From the NCBI GenBank assembly GCA_026545225.1, contig CM048845.1, forward strand, positions 119,105,033 to 119,169,032: DNA of 64,000 bases. Direction: 5' to 3'. Origin of the DNA: Cornus controversa (taxonomy: Eukaryota; Streptophyta; Magnoliopsida; Cornales; Cornaceae). The notes beneath the pieces are model-generated. The model worked only from the letters and a program-made list of their open reading frames with translations. It searched no databases and had not been told where the DNA came from. The translations under genes and the position numbers were made by a program. The first letter of the stretch is position 1. Every line of letters starts with the position of its first letter. Of the stretch, positions 37,501-49,938 are shown in pieces.

Positions 37501-39649
37501 CTGAAGTGCATATAAGATGATATAGAGATTTTCAATAACCAATAATTAAGATTTATAGAAGACGACCTAACAACCACCCTTCAAACCCCAGAAGGCAAAA
37601 AGAGAAAAAGACGGAAAAAAAAAACTCACCTGATATCCCATGCCCTTGACCACTATATGCACGATGTGAGTTCACCATCCGGTATGAAACTACAGCGTTG
37701 TCAAAATTGGAACCTTCATTGGGAGGAAGTATGTAAAACTCAGATGATCCAATTTTTGCAATAGCGACCTTCAAAAGCATGATGTTAGTATTTCACAAGT
37801 GAATTTTTAGGAAGAAACTTATAAGAAATAAAATAAAAATTAAAAGAAATTTGTCTTACCATTCTTTGTTAAAAGCATACCCACTTCTCAACAAAGAAAA
37901 AATTGAAAACAGAAATAAAACAAAACTGAATGCAAGACGATTCCATATAATGCAGCAAGTGTTTAATTACTTAAAAACCAAAATAACATTTTTTGGTATC
38001 TTTTCCAACTACAAATGCACAATAATAATCAGAATTAGCCAAAAGTATTTTACCAGAAACTAAAAAGCACTCCTAATCTGTTTACATTAGAAGCTAAAAA
38101 GAATACCCTTATCATTAAGAGTAAATATGGCCATATTTTCACAAACTAAAATTAGCACATATTGTTTAACAGTTATATCCCAAGAATTTTCAAAATTATA
38201 CGAAGGTTATGTTGGAAAATGTCTTTATAAGTTCTCCATTATCCAAATATTACAATTTCTATTATTTTATTTTCTTTTGGCATTCACAAGAGCAGTATAA
38301 GCATCTTTACGCAGCCCAAAGTATAGTCAAGCTCAGAAAGTGTAAGCTTTGACAATTTTGCAGGGAGGAGGCATACAACTAAAGTTAAATGAAAGACAAT
38401 TAATGTATGCGAAAATTAATCTTTACCTTCTTGTTTTTCTTAAGGAAACCCATGAACAGTCCCCACTCCCTCTGCTGTATAGAATCTTCAGATGCGGGGC
38501 ATAGCAAAAAATGAGGTAATCCATTTAGAGAACCAATAATATTTGGTCGAACTATATCAGATATGTCCCAAACCGAAGGCCTGTAATACATCTCACAGTG
38601 AGTATGCGTAGAATTTAAAATGTAATCAACAAGAAATACAAAGACTTCTATGCTGACGACCACCCTGAAAAACTGATATTGACAATAAACTTTTTAAAGT
38701 AATGAAAAGAGAATCCACACTGGCAGAACTAAAACTAGATAGTGACCTTTGCAGCAAAGGTGACAACCCATTACATAAACCTCAAACTTCTCACAGAAAC
38801 GACATCTAAACACTTTAATAGATGTTGCAGACATTGTTTTATGGTCATTCACAAAGTAGAAACTCAATGAATACCAAAACCTAAGTATATGATAGCTGTA
38901 AATCTTTTACTCAAAAACACTTCAATAGCTGTAGAGTAAAGAGGTACAACATCAAGTTTCATCACATCTTCCCCTAATAATAAAGAAGATGTGATTGGCT
39001 AGAAGTTCACTTTTTTTATGACAAATGGAACTGATACCCTGCAAAGGTAGTCCATAAATTGTAGCACAAAAATATTAAACAAAAGAAATAGAAACCAAAG
39101 GAACAATTAATACTAGCCAGAATAAATTTTCTAAATAAGTACGAAAGAAAGACAGTATAACAAATTAGCAGACATGGTATTTGGGAAGGTGTACATACAT
39201 TTTAATTGGTGCATTACAGCACTGTGCCCGACATATGATTTTTCGATCTTTCTTCAGCAAAACATAACATTTGAAACCATCTACAAAATCAAGTATTCGA
39301 TCGATAATGGACATTAAAAAAAAATGCATGTAAAACTTGTCCAAATTTTTTTCGATAGTGTAAAACTTGTCCAAATTTAACCATATAAAGTGTATCATAT
39401 ACCTCATATAGTTATTGGACTGACAGTTCCATCAATGTAATAGAAATTTCATTTCAGTTTTAGGATGTCACACATCAGACACTGTGACATAAAAGACACT
39501 GACACCTATGACTATATCATTGTAAATAAATACAAACATAATAATGGGCTATATCAATAATTCATTCAACTAGGTAGAAAGGGAGTTGAAGAACCTGAAC
39601 ATTCACCTTCTTTTGGTGACTCATTTAATTTTGACTGCAGATCTCTCAT
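28548..39649 (-). CDS. MORC-type GHKL ATPase with CW zinc finger and SPOC-like N-terminus
   Basis: Nuclear chromatin-type ATPase. Fifteen exons join in phase to 781 aa: 39649(39664)-39595, 39280-39199, 38580-38427, 37768-37630, 37320-36870, 36680-36497, 35457-35356, 35237-34908, 34645-34562, 34461-34303, 33316-33233, 32666-32529, 31497-31385, 30041-29878, 28654-28548. Residues about 20-115 ([53 protein letters not shown]) resemble a SPOC domain. GHKL motifs follow: [14 protein letters not shown] (Glu282, Asn286), DDGHGM (318-323), GRFGIGFK then [10 protein letters not shown]; then a MORC S5-like part ([33 protein letters not shown]). The CW finger is [14 protein letters not shown]...WFCYM...GKC with Cys670, 673, 694, 703 and Trp667, 676, 692. 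The tail has VISDDDSS (SUMO-interaction-like) and a basic [13 protein letters not shown]. The true start may lie in an upstream exon: the first exon is open in phase 0 back to its acceptor at 39664, and I could not find a convincing earlier coding exon. Confidence 0.9.
29733..29812 (+). mobile_element. Possible SINE 3' fragment in MORC intron
   Basis: GAGGTTGAGGGTCAAGTCCC resembles the B box of a tRNA-derived promoter, and the piece ends in TTTGCCAAAAAAA. It lies about 70 bases from the CDS exon ending at 29878. Weak evidence; no target duplication found. Confidence 0.3.
32067..32265. mobile_element. Short hAT-like element in MORC intron
   Basis: GGGGTGGCAAATCATG on the left is mirrored by CCAATTTTGCAGCCCCT on the right. 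The interior has GGTCATGT, AAACGGGTTAATAG, GACACGGTTACGACAC and CAACCCGAACC, the base pattern of plant hAT-type elements also seen at 45230 and 50160. Located between the exons 32666-32529 and 31497-31385. Confidence 0.5.
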
Positions 39650-39664
39650 TATTGAACCTGGGCC

Positions 39665-42480
39665 CTATACCAAGCATAAACACTGAATATCAGGTGAATT
39701 TCAGGATACTAGAAGCAACATTGGTTACAATTACAATCTAAAGCATCCTCAGGCAAAAGATGATCCCCACTAAAAAATCTATTCAATTATTAGAATTTTT
39801 GTGCCATGGTGTTGCAAACCCTTTTTCTCCATTTCTTTTTCTATTCTTGTAAGATAGGTTCTGTAAGCTTGAAGCACAAGAGTCAAGATTTGCTAAATTA
39901 TAAAGTCATAAGGAAAAAAAGAAAAAAAAAAGTTTCTTTACATACATGCTTAACTAAAGCATCATATTATGAATCAGAGAAAAGGTGCTTCATAATTCCT
40001 ACACTTGTATGCATGCCATACAAGTAGCAGCAGTGCCATTATTTTTTGCACGAAAGCCAGTATTACCCGGAAGGCCTGAATGTGAATTGTGCTAAATGGT
40101 GTTCCGAGAATGAGCATATATGGAATTACAGATTTGCTTAATTAGCATAGAATACTAAAATAGTTTGGAATGTAATACCAGTTTTTTTTATTTAAATAAA
40201 ACATATATACAAATCATTTATTTACTTTCAAAAACTTGTTCATTCAATATGAATTATTCACTTTAAGCACAAAAATACCTGTTTCTTATTTGGGCTAGTA
40301 TATTAGTGTATTCGCACCATTTTTGCAATTGTTCATTCTAAGCCAATATAACTTGTTTCCTATTTGGGCAAGTACTTTGATGCATTTGAACATTTTTGTC
40401 CCAAGGACTCTCTCTCCCGTAAGGTTTCAGTTTGGTGCACTTTATAATGCCCTTCAAGGTGGAAAAGTAAGAAAACAAATATCCAACCCAAGCACACAAT
40501 GGCCGGACTAAATATCCATATAAAATTATTTTATTATATTTCCTTTTATAAGATGTTGTCTTTATATACATAGAGAGAACAACATTAGCACTGCATTCAT
40601 TTCGAAATGATTATGTAACAAAAAACGTTTACGAGATCTTTAAAACAATTATGTAGTAAACTTAATTATTATACTCGGACATCAAATTTGTGTGTTCTCA
40701 TAATAGATTCTTCAAGAAAGACCGAAAACAATTTTCCAAGACATTTGAGGTTTTACAATACAATAAGCCACCAAGCTATCCACATACATATCATAGCACC
40801 ATACACATTAGTATGATGCAAAAATTGAAGATAATTCTATCCATAAACAATGAACTCCAAGAAACCTCCAAAACTGATTCATCAACCAGGAAATACCAAC
40901 CAAATCCAAGCCATGAGATAAATCCTTGCGAAGAAATTTTTTGATTGTCACTTGGCAAAAAGAAAAAATAAATAAATAATGATGAAACCCACCCAACCCC
41001 CCACCTCAAAAAAAAAAGGAAAAGGAAAAAGGAACATATTATATCTTTAGATCAGAGAATAAACTACTTCTCCAAATTTTTGTGATTGTGCTATTTATCA
41101 AATACTGTATTGTGCTCAACTACAGGCCCAAAGTTCACAGAAGCATTAATTTTTTTCCCTAGTTAATACACATACCCACTCTCAAAGAATTGTTTGCACT
41201 TGAGAGGACTTTGATCATTAGACTAGTCACCGCAAGTTCTTTATATATCACAGAATCATTAATTCCCACACTCAATCGTATTAAAAGCCCACATAAGCGC
41301 CTGATCGAACTACAAAGTGCATAAATCAAACAGCAATACGTGTTATACAAAGGAACTCGGACAATAGAAGCATAAGTCCAGACATGACTTGCAATACAAG
41401 TAAACATAAACAGTCAATGTGGAAAATTATGGTGTCGAGAGTAGAAACCCCTTCGAAAAAGTCTATCAAATTAAAACAAATGGCTTGGAGATTCATATTC
41501 TACATAAATTCCAAAACACCACAAATATCTTTTCTTAAAAAAGAAAACGAAATCAAATGGTGATAAACATAATCAAAACCACCAGAAATGCGGTGATTCC
41601 GGCCGAGCAAGCTGAATCTATATTTGTACAAAGGATAAAGATGAAAAAAAGTGCACACCAAAAATCACTTAACCATCCTCACACGCAAGTGAGACTTACC
41701 AGGTATAGGCATATAGCTAGAGCATCAGACTTTACTGTTTCATCTGATATTTACAGGTGTTATGTCGTATTGCATTCTTAGACTATTGTAGTGAAAATAA
41801 AAAATAAATTAAAACACAATAATGCAAAAATATGTACTCATCAATAATCCAAACCCTAACACCAATATATCCTGAGATAGACCACCACCAAACAGAGTTC
41901 AATGAAGAAAAAAACTGCCTCGTATACTTATTTAAAAGAAAAAGAAAGGAAAACAACGGTCTTGCATCGCTAAACCTAAAACAAGTAGCACTATATCAAA
42001 ATTTAGTAAAATAGTTCAAAATATGTAAAACGTGATTCGTTTCCAAAGAACGTGATTCGTCGACACTCAGACAACCAGAGAAATTCTCAAGATGATTTAT
42101 AAGCGAATTCGAAACTTTTTGCCTCAAAACCAGTGTTCATAATGAACACGAAAACCCTAGAACAAATGGAGAAAGCGGAAAAGTGATTCGAACACGAGCA
42201 TATTCAGCATTGTGCAATGGTGACTATGCATATGTGTGAGTGTGAGTACGTGTGTGTGTTCGTTTGATTACCAGAGTACGCTGCGACGAAGTCTCGGTAC
42301 GGAATGTGGAAATGAAGCTAGAGAGGGTTCTGAAAGCAGAGTCGAGTTTTTAGAGAGAGAAACCACCGGAGAACGAGCGGCTAGTGCAGTGACGGAGGGC
42401 TTTCTTTGCGTGTTGTATACGAGAGAGAGAGAGAGAGGTCAGAGGGGCTTTTGAGGGGTCGACTCGTCTACTGGAATAGA
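39665..42480 (-). promoter_or_regulatory. MORC leader and promoter region
   Basis: Upstream of the first recognisable MORC exon I see no conserved coding exon on the minus strand, so the 5' untranslated exon(s) and promoter should lie here. The 42000-42450 part is less AT-rich, has a (GA)n tract at 42422-42438 (CT-rich on the gene's strand, common near plant transcription starts), a repeated CGTGATTCGT (42031 and 42051) and a (GT)n-like stretch at 42234-42261. Its exact start is not deducible here. Confidence 0.35.
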
Positions 42481-42711
42481 CTATAGACAATTACACATTA
42501 TTGCGGAGTTTTATATGCCCTTATAGTAATGACGAATAACGCTCGTGCCCCTGACGGTTCGTAGGGGCGATAAGTGACGGCTGCTACCCTGAAATATGCC
42601 CTGAGCGTGGAATATCTGTTGCCCTTTCGTGTCCTTGCTTTGGCAATAACACATCAAGACTTCTCTCCCGGTCAGAGGAATATTATTGGATTATCAATAT
42701 CCGTGTATAAA

Positions 42712-42822
42712 ATTTTGAGTTTTTATATACATTTTTTATAATCTTTTGATAAAATAATATGGCAATTTTGAGTTTTTATATACATTTTTTATAATCTTTT
42801 GATAAAAAAAATATGGCAATGT
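42712..42822. repeat. Near-perfect 53-bp tandem duplication
   Basis: ATTTTGAGTTTTTATATACA...CTTTTGATAAAA followed by ATATGGCA occurs at 42712 and 42765 with one or two differences in an A-run. Non-coding. Confidence 0.85.
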
Positions 42823-43039
42823 ATCAAACGATTGTATTCTTGCATAATAATAGAACTCCCTGAAATGGAATACAACTAAAACTAACGTAGAAAACACATA
42901 AATTACAAACTACTATTGATGTATGAGTGCAAATATTTTATACACTAAATTTATCAACTTTAGATTGTTATGGATATTAATATTTATACACTAATTTACT
43001 TTAATGGAAATTACATTAAACTTAACAATTATAGAATTG

Positions 43040-43085
<46 letters not shown>

Positions 43086-43439
43086 ATTTTTGGCTATTGA
43101 AAATTTTGAAGATTTCATTGTGAACCCTCCCCTAGCCGAAATTTTAAAGTCTAAAACACTCACATGCATGTCTTTGATTTGTGACGTCCAAATTAAAACA
43201 AAATTTACTCTCATTAATGTAATTAGTTTAGAACCCTCTTGCAATTTCTCTTAATGTATAGAATCAACTTGCTGAATTTCTCTTAATATATAGAACCAAC
43301 TTTTTCCTTCATCTTTGCATCACGAGAGAGGGTCTATTGTTTTCGCTAACCGACTAATTTCAAACTAAATTTCTTAATTTTGAAATTTTATTATTGTCAG
43401 CATATCTTTAATTGTATTTGTAGATACATAAATTTTGTG

Positions 43440-44335
43440 ATGGTCTAATTACCGTCTGATTAATCAATAGGTCAAACAATTTTGATCAATTTAATTCTAC
43501 GATTGCGGATCCTGTCAACGGACACTTGTCAAAATCTTGAAGGTTTAGACCTTTAAAAAACATGCTTGATAATTCAAATTTAAATTTAATTTATTTTCAT
43601 ATAAAATGAGGCAAAATCTCTTTTTTTATAGAAGTTAGCACAATTAATAGGGAGTTAACAAATTAAACTCCCACCCTTTTGCCATAAATATAAGGTCACC
43701 CTACAAATTCGGAGAAAACGGAGACACACAGTGACAGAGAGATCAAGAGAACACAAAAGCTCTGCCGAACCTCTGCCCTCGACCAACAAATGTCGTTCTA
43801 CTTCAAAAACCTTCAACCATCGAAAAATCCTTCAACCATTGAAAAATCTGAAGACGAAGAACAACAAGCACGCCACACAAGTGTCGTTCTTCTTCTAAGA
43901 CCTTCAATCATCGAATAATCTAAAGATGAAGAACAACAAGAACACCACACAAGTGTCGTTCTTCTTTTAAGACATTCAACCATCGAAGAATATGAAGACG
44001 AAGAACATCAAGCACGCCACACAAGTGTTGTTCTTTTTCGAAGACCTTCAATCCACCGTTCGAGATCAAGCTCTATCGGCCTTCGATCGAAAATTCCATC
44101 AAGCTTTCCTCAATCTTGAAGATTTGAAGAAAGCTCATCGCTACCGATTCAAAAACAAGCTTTTAAAGCCCTGCACCAAATAACAAGGAGATTAAATCAA
44201 AGGAAGATTATTTGTTGTAAAATAATCGACCACAGAGAATTGTACCCATTTTTCTTAAATTAATAAAATTGACTGTTTGTTACTTATTTTCATTCCTAGA
44301 TTTTCGAACATAAAATTTTTGTGTACACTATTATA
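43440..44335 (+). mobile_element. Candidate solo LTR-like unit
   Basis: A TATA-like CATAAATATAAGG (43684) precedes a GC-richer, transcript-like segment, then GAAGATTATTTGTTGTAAA, GAATTGTACCC and AATAAAATTGAC with a T-rich end, an order I know from plant LTR promoter-R-U5 regions. I find no second copy in the window, so it would be a solo LTR; ends and target duplication are not fixed. It could instead be a dead host transcription unit. It looks old. Confidence 0.35.
43791..44052 (+). repeat. Tandem repeat, 72-bp period, 3-4 copies
   Basis: TGTCGTTCTTCTTCTAAGAC-type units start at 43791, 43882, 43954 and 44026; the first copy is longer by 19 bp because CTTCAACCATCGAAAAATC is itself duplicated. 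Each carries GAAGACGAAGAACAACAAGC and GCCACACAAG. The period is a multiple of three. Confidence 0.75.
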
Positions 44336-44344
44336 TTTGTGAGA

Positions 44345-44974
44345 ACAGTAATGATTACTTGCACACCTTTTATAGTGACCGTTGTATTTAATATAACAGT
44401 CACATTATAAACTCACTCATCTCCTTTCCAAAAATCACAAAATCACATTCTTCTTATTTTATATTTCTTAAATTAATGTTACCAAATAGTTAGTCATTGT
44501 AAACTAAGATAACTATAAATAAATAACATATGCATATTTTTGCACTTATTGCGTGTCAATCCACTAACTCACACCTCTACCAAACTAATTTAAATTTAAT
44601 ATTTTCAAGCTTTCACAAAATATTATCCTCCTCAGTTTGAAGATAATATTTGTTTCAGACATTGGCTTTTGACGATAATGAATAATCTATAATTAAGAAC
44701 TCTCCAAACGGACAACTAACGTTATATTCTAACTAGTATATCATTTTTGAAATGAATAAAAACACAATTTCAGCAATTTAAAAAGATAATTTTTTTTTTA
44801 TAATTAACTTAGCTAAAATGACTAACTAATTGGTAACAATAATTTATAAAACAAGGAGAATGTGGTTTGTGGTTTTTGAAAAAGAGATGACTGGGTTAGG
44901 GATGTAACTATTAAATTAAATCCAACAGTTACTATAAAATGTGTGGTCACCAGTGAACAAGAGATTACTACTGT
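44345..44974. mobile_element. TIR element with long (about 170 bp) inverted repeats
   Basis: ACAGTAATGATTACTTGC, then TTTTATAGTGACCGTTG and ACTCACTCATCTCCTTTCC on the left are mirrored on the right by GGGTTAGGGATGTAAC, CAACAGTTACTATAAAATG and AAGAGATTACTACTGT. The interior includes GATAATATTTGTTTC. No coding sequence. A partner half-copy lies at 47924-48299. Confidence 0.65.
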
Positions 44975-45229
44975 AACTTAATATATATAATTATTTATTT
45001 TCATAAATAATAATATTAAAATTAAAAATTAGTTGTCAATGCATATTATTATGAAGGGTATTGTGATCATTTTATTATCATGATATTTTTATATTAAAAT
45101 AATCAAGGACAACAAAAACACTTTTTCGTTTGCAACAGTCACTGTAAATACACTGTTGTATTATATAACCTAATACAATACTAGTGTTTTCAACTCAAGT
45201 GAGTGGTCCACCAGGCACTTGGTACTATC

Positions 45230-45450
45230 TAGAGGTGGCAAAATTCAACACAACTCAAAATCGACAAGAAGTTAGCGGGTTTGAGTTTGGGTTTGGGTTA
45301 AACAAATTCGGGTCGTAACAGGACGACATGATTACGACACGAACATGTCGGGTTCGGGTTCAACTTACATAACTCGTTTAATTTGACAGGTCATGTCGGG
45401 TCAATGGGGTTCAATCGACCCGTTTAACCCATGTAACCCGTTTAGCATCA
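45230..45450. mobile_element. hAT-like element end
   Basis: It begins AGAGGTGGCAAAATTC and continues with GGGTTTGAGTTTGGGTTTGG, CGGGTCGTAACAGG, ATTACGACACGAACATGTCG and GACCCGTTTAACCCATG. The same vocabulary occurs at 32067 and 50160. Only one end is clear. Confidence 0.45.
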
Positions 45451-46504
45451 ATATTTATTAATTTATTTTAAAATGTAAAAATTATAAAGCTTAATATTGT
45501 AAATTTGTTTTAGAATGTTAAAAAAAAATAAACATATATTTTCACACTATTTTTGCTAACGTATATTATATATATATATATATATATATATTTATCTTCT
45601 AATATGTTATATATATTATAAATGTTAATTTATTTCATTCTTAAATCTATTAGTATTCATTGATTCACTTAGTAATAAAACAACAACTAATTTTTTTAAT
45701 AAAGACATGGACATGGAATTTATAAATGAATAATCAATTATTTTATGTTACACCGATGTGGGCTTGATAGCCTTGATTGTGTCATACTTGACCATAAGAG
45801 TGATGATTATCGAAGAGTATAATATATTTTCTTTTCTTCCTTGTTATTTAATTTTGAGAAAGAGATGTAGATATATATCACATTATTGTGGTGCAGGTAA
45901 TATATATGTATATATATATAATGACCATAATTGTTCTTTAGTGTCCCGAGATACATAGTCTAAAATATAACAATTATAAGTAATATAAGTTAAACTATTT
46001 TCTTATATTTCCTCAAATTATGATTAATTAGTTAAATGTCTAAAAAATCAGTTAGAATAATTGATAAGTTTAAACCATTTAATATGAATATCTAGTTTTA
46101 TTTATGTTTTTCTTTATTGTTTCAAAATATATAGGATAACATATAATAGTTAAAGTAATATAAGTTAGACCACTCATTTATTTTTTGTCAATGATACTTC
46201 AATATTAATATATATTAAAAAAATATGTTAATTCAATGAGATATATATACTTAATGTTTTTCTAAATGCTCTATTATTTGAGTGGTATTAATATTTTTAT
46301 TTGATTTCAAGATAGTGAAATTTGTATTTTTGATTTAATTATTTAGTTAATATAATTAATAACATTTTTTTGTTATATTCAAAATGAGGGAAAAATATTA
46401 TTGTAATTTAATTAATGTTTCAAACTTTCATTATTATAGATTAAATATTGTTATTGTGACATATGTAAGCAAAAGTTATTGGTGGACTAGTGGCAAAATC
46501 ATTT

Positions 46505-46622
46505 AACCAACTCGGGGTTGGTGCTTATGGAAGAGTGCATTTATTGGACTCACAAATAGCCCGGGCAACCAACTCGGGGCTGGTGCTTATGGAAGAGTGC
46601 ATTTATTGGACTCACAAATAGC
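46505..46622. repeat. 62-bp tandem duplication with one visible mismatch
   Basis: AACCAACTCGGGGTTGGTGC (46505) and AACCAACTCGGGGCTGGTGC (46567) each run on through TTATGGAAGAGTGCATTTAT to CACAAATAGC, separated by CCGGGC. Apparently recent. Located immediately left of the TIR element at 46650. Confidence 0.85.
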
Positions 46623-46649
46623 AATTCCAATTAAATTGATTTTATATTA

Positions 46650-47688
46650 GGGAGGCGATATTCGCAATCCCCTTTTCTCCGATTGTACTCCACTTGCTTT
46701 TTCTTTTAAATGAAATGACAAGAATGTCCTAAACTCATTAATGCATCATATCTAATTTTATAATACCATAACGACCATTTATATTATAAACTTTTAACTC
46801 TTTTTACACTCTTTACTTCCTTTAGGCTCCATTTGTTTCTACGAAAAATATTTTCTAAAAAATACTCTAAAAATTTTCGTTGTTTCATTGTATATTTTAA
46901 AAGGAAAAATGTTATACCTGTAAAACATTTTCACACCAAAATGTTTGGATTGATGCAAATAATCCGTAAAATATTGAATAGCTAACTTGGTTGATGCTAC
47001 CAAGCACCGAAAATTTTTAGAAATACTTTTCAGTAAATATTTTATGTCGAAACAAAAGAAGCTTAATTACATTTTTTTTTTGTTCTTGTCAAAAGAGATA
47101 ATTTTTTCTTGGATACTTATTTTTTTGTCCAATCAAAAAAATAATTTAATCACACAGATAGTTTTTTTTTAGGTCTTGTTTAAGGAGATAATTTATTCAA
47201 GAGATATAACTTTTTTTTTTGCCCTATTAAAAGAGAATTAAGATAAAAAAAAATTGGATCCTTTTTTCTTTTTGCATAGTGTACTTTTTTTTTTTATCAT
47301 GTGAAAAGAGATAATTTATTCAATAAAGATAAAAAAAAATTAGGTATTTTTTTCTATTCACGTCAAAAGAGATAATTTATTTAACAGAGATAATATATTT
47401 TTAGTGTTTTTTTTTTGGTTTATTCAACATGGATAATGTTTTTTTGTTTTTTTATCATGTCAAAAGATATAACTCTTTTTTTAGTCTTCTTTTTTGGTAT
47501 TTGTTTTAATTCTATCAAAAGAAACAAAAAACATTAAAGATAAGGGAGAGAGAGAGGGGATATCTGAAAGGGTATTTATGTAATTTGAAAATTAATAATC
47601 TTCCACTTGTAAAGTTAGGACTAGAAATGTCATTACTTTTAAGATGAGAGTGTAAATGTAGAAAATGAGAATGCGAATATTGCCTCCC
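46650..47688. mobile_element. TIR element, 8-bp target duplication, copy A
   Basis: GGGAGGCGATATTCGCAATC on the left is mirrored by ATGCGAATATTGCCTCCC on the right, with further inner similarity (AAATGAAATGACAAG against ATGTCATTACTTTTAAG). The perfect 8-bp TTATATTA flanks it (46642-46649 and 47689-47696). The interior repeats a motif like CAAAAGAGATAATTTATTCA several times between T-runs. No transposase. The 8-bp duplication suggests hAT mobilisation. Confidence 0.8.
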
Positions 47689-47923
47689 TTATATTATATA
47701 ACCTAATACAACTATCACTATAACACACTATTGTATTATATGACCTATACAATAGTGAACAACCTATAATACTATTGTAAAGTGAGTGAATTGAAAATTA
47801 ATTCTTTTGTAAATTGATTATGATTAAATATTTATAAATAAATTAAAAATTAGATTGTCAGTTTGCTATCAAAATAGTCTTTGTATTGCAAACCGACCAA
47901 TTCACTGTTCTTCTGTCAAATGG

Positions 47924-48299
47924 TGTTTGGAGAGTTCTTAGTTATAGATTATTAAAACAAAGGTTTGAAACAAATATTATCTTCAAATTGAAGAGGATAA
48001 TATTTTTGTGGAAGCTTGAAAATATTAATTTTAAATTAGTTTGGCAGAGATGTGAATCAGTGGATCACACAATAGGTTTGAAAATATTTAGATTTTTTTT
48101 ATAGTTATCTTAGTTTACAATGGCTAAGTAATTGATAACATTAATTTAGAAAATATAAAATAAGGAGAATGTAGTTTTGTGATTTTTGGAAAAAATATGA
48201 GTGAGTTTGGAATGTGACCGTTGGATTAAATCCAACAGTCACTATAAAATGTGTGGATAAATTTTTTTGCTCACCGGTGAGCAAGAGATCACTACTGTA
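47924..48299. mobile_element. Inverted partial copy of the 44345 TIR element
   Basis: Read on the minus strand, this segment matches 44345 to about 44722: ACAGTAGTGATCTCTTGC, CATTTTATAGTGACTGTTGG, TAGTTATCTTAGTTTACAA (plus) and TTGGAGAGTTCTTAGTTATA are all recognisable. It lacks the second terminal arm. Confidence 0.65.
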
Positions 48300-48848
48300 T
48301 ATATTATAGTGTGTGTGTGTATATATATATATATGTATATATATAGAGAGAGAGAGAAAAAAAAAAGAGAAATTCAATTACTTTTTTATTTTATGTTAAC
48401 ATTATTATTTATGAAAATAAATAATTATATATAGGTATATTCATAGGAGTATTTTGGTCTATTAGAGAGTGTTAAATTGATAAATTTAGTATTCAAATAA
48501 GTTAGATTATAAGTCAAATGACAATATGGTGATTTAATCGTAAAAAATTACTCTGATATGATGTATTTTTGACAAAAGATAATGTATATGACACAAATTA
48601 TATAAGATGTGGGTAATGAAAATTAACAAAATTGTAATTGCGTGTCAATACATCAAATCTCTGTCAAATATATTTATTTCTTTTTTTAAAAATATAATGA
48701 TTGACACCGTTATGTTGTTTATTTTTAGAAAGGTAAGAGTTTGGCAGCGGACTTGAGTTGGTTATACTTGTGACCAACTTCAATTTCAGAATCAAGAATT
48801 GGCAAATGCATGCATGTATCGAAACTACCCATTTGACAATTTTACGCG

Positions 48849-48880
<32 letters not shown>

Positions 48881-48905
48881 GATATAGATGTGTGTGTGTA
48901 TATTT
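48300..48905. repeat. AT-rich spacer with (TA)n and (GA)n microsatellites
   Basis: A (GT)n(TA)n(GA)n tract lies at 48310-48358, and a (GC)(TA)n(TG)n tract at about 48845-48900. No gene found between. Confidence 0.7.
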
Positions 48906-49554
48906 TATACATACTTCTCTTTATGATGTAAATGACAAATGCGATACAACATGGGACCTAATTTAGAAGAAAATGACAGATTCTCCCTGCTGTGACCCTT
49001 GGAAGACTTAAAATTTTGCATTGAAGAGAGGCCAAATTACCCGTAAGAAGCTAAATTTACAGGAGTACCCTTCTAGTGATTTTTAATGACTAATATATAT
49101 TTACTAAATGACCAAAATGCCCTCACCTCATGTTCTGCCGTTTAGGTACTTTTCGTTCTATTATTTATTTTATTTTTTCTTTTTCCCTCCAATTGTCAAG
49201 AACAAATCTCTCTCCTTTACTTGGAGATTTTCAATATATCAAATATAAATACACTTATTATACACATATAATTGAGATATACACTGGATTATATGACTAG
49301 ATTTTCTCTCTCTCTCTCTCAAACATTTTCTTAGAAAATTTTAATCAAAAATCTAAATTTATCAAACTTTTTTCACATGCCTCCTGTCAGTTTCCTAAAA
49401 GCTTTTACACCAAAGTGGTATTCTATGCTCTGCAACTCAGAAGCCACAATAATTAACAGCATGGGAATGGGCACTGGCCCTAAAGTAGGGCCCTAGGGTA
49501 TTCAACTATGCAAAAGTTGAAGTCACAAGTCCTAAATGCAACTATGCAAGTGTC

Positions 49555-49660
49555 AAATCTTTTACACCACAGTGGTTAAAAGTACTGGGATGACTTGTAA
49601 GAGTGAAAGGTGAGGTTAAAGATTCTATTCTAATTACTCTCAATTTTTTTAAATAAAAAA
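49555..49660 (+). mobile_element. Degenerate tRNA-derived SINE
   Basis: ACACCACAGTGGTTAAAAGT resembles a SINE A box region, GTGAGGTTAAAGATTCTATT a decayed B box (GGTTCRANTC in intact copies), then ATTACTCTCAATTTTTTTAA ends the unit. This order (GGGATGACTTGTAAGAGTG between the boxes) fits a plant tRNA-derived SINE. No clear target duplication seen. Confidence 0.45.
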
Positions 49661-49938
49661 AGAAATGACAGCTCAATAAATTAAATAAATTACATAATAT
49701 GTGATTATGACATACAATGCCCCCAAGAGAGTGAATGCTTGACATTCAAGATGGGGTACTCCACATTGATACATTCTTATTGTTATTGTTAAGATACTGA
49801 AACGATCTAGCTGAAGCAGTAGTGAACTGCTTGCGTGACTGACTGACACCACAGCAAACTGTTTGATGAAATGCCCAATACATGCTTCCACTTTAATTAC
49901 CATGGAAAAGTTTACAGAGACACCTTAAAGTTCCGAAC

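Noticed and set aside
43992-44183. 63-codon plus-strand frame
   Set aside because: Part of the 72-bp repeat and the LTR-like unit; no evidence for a protein.
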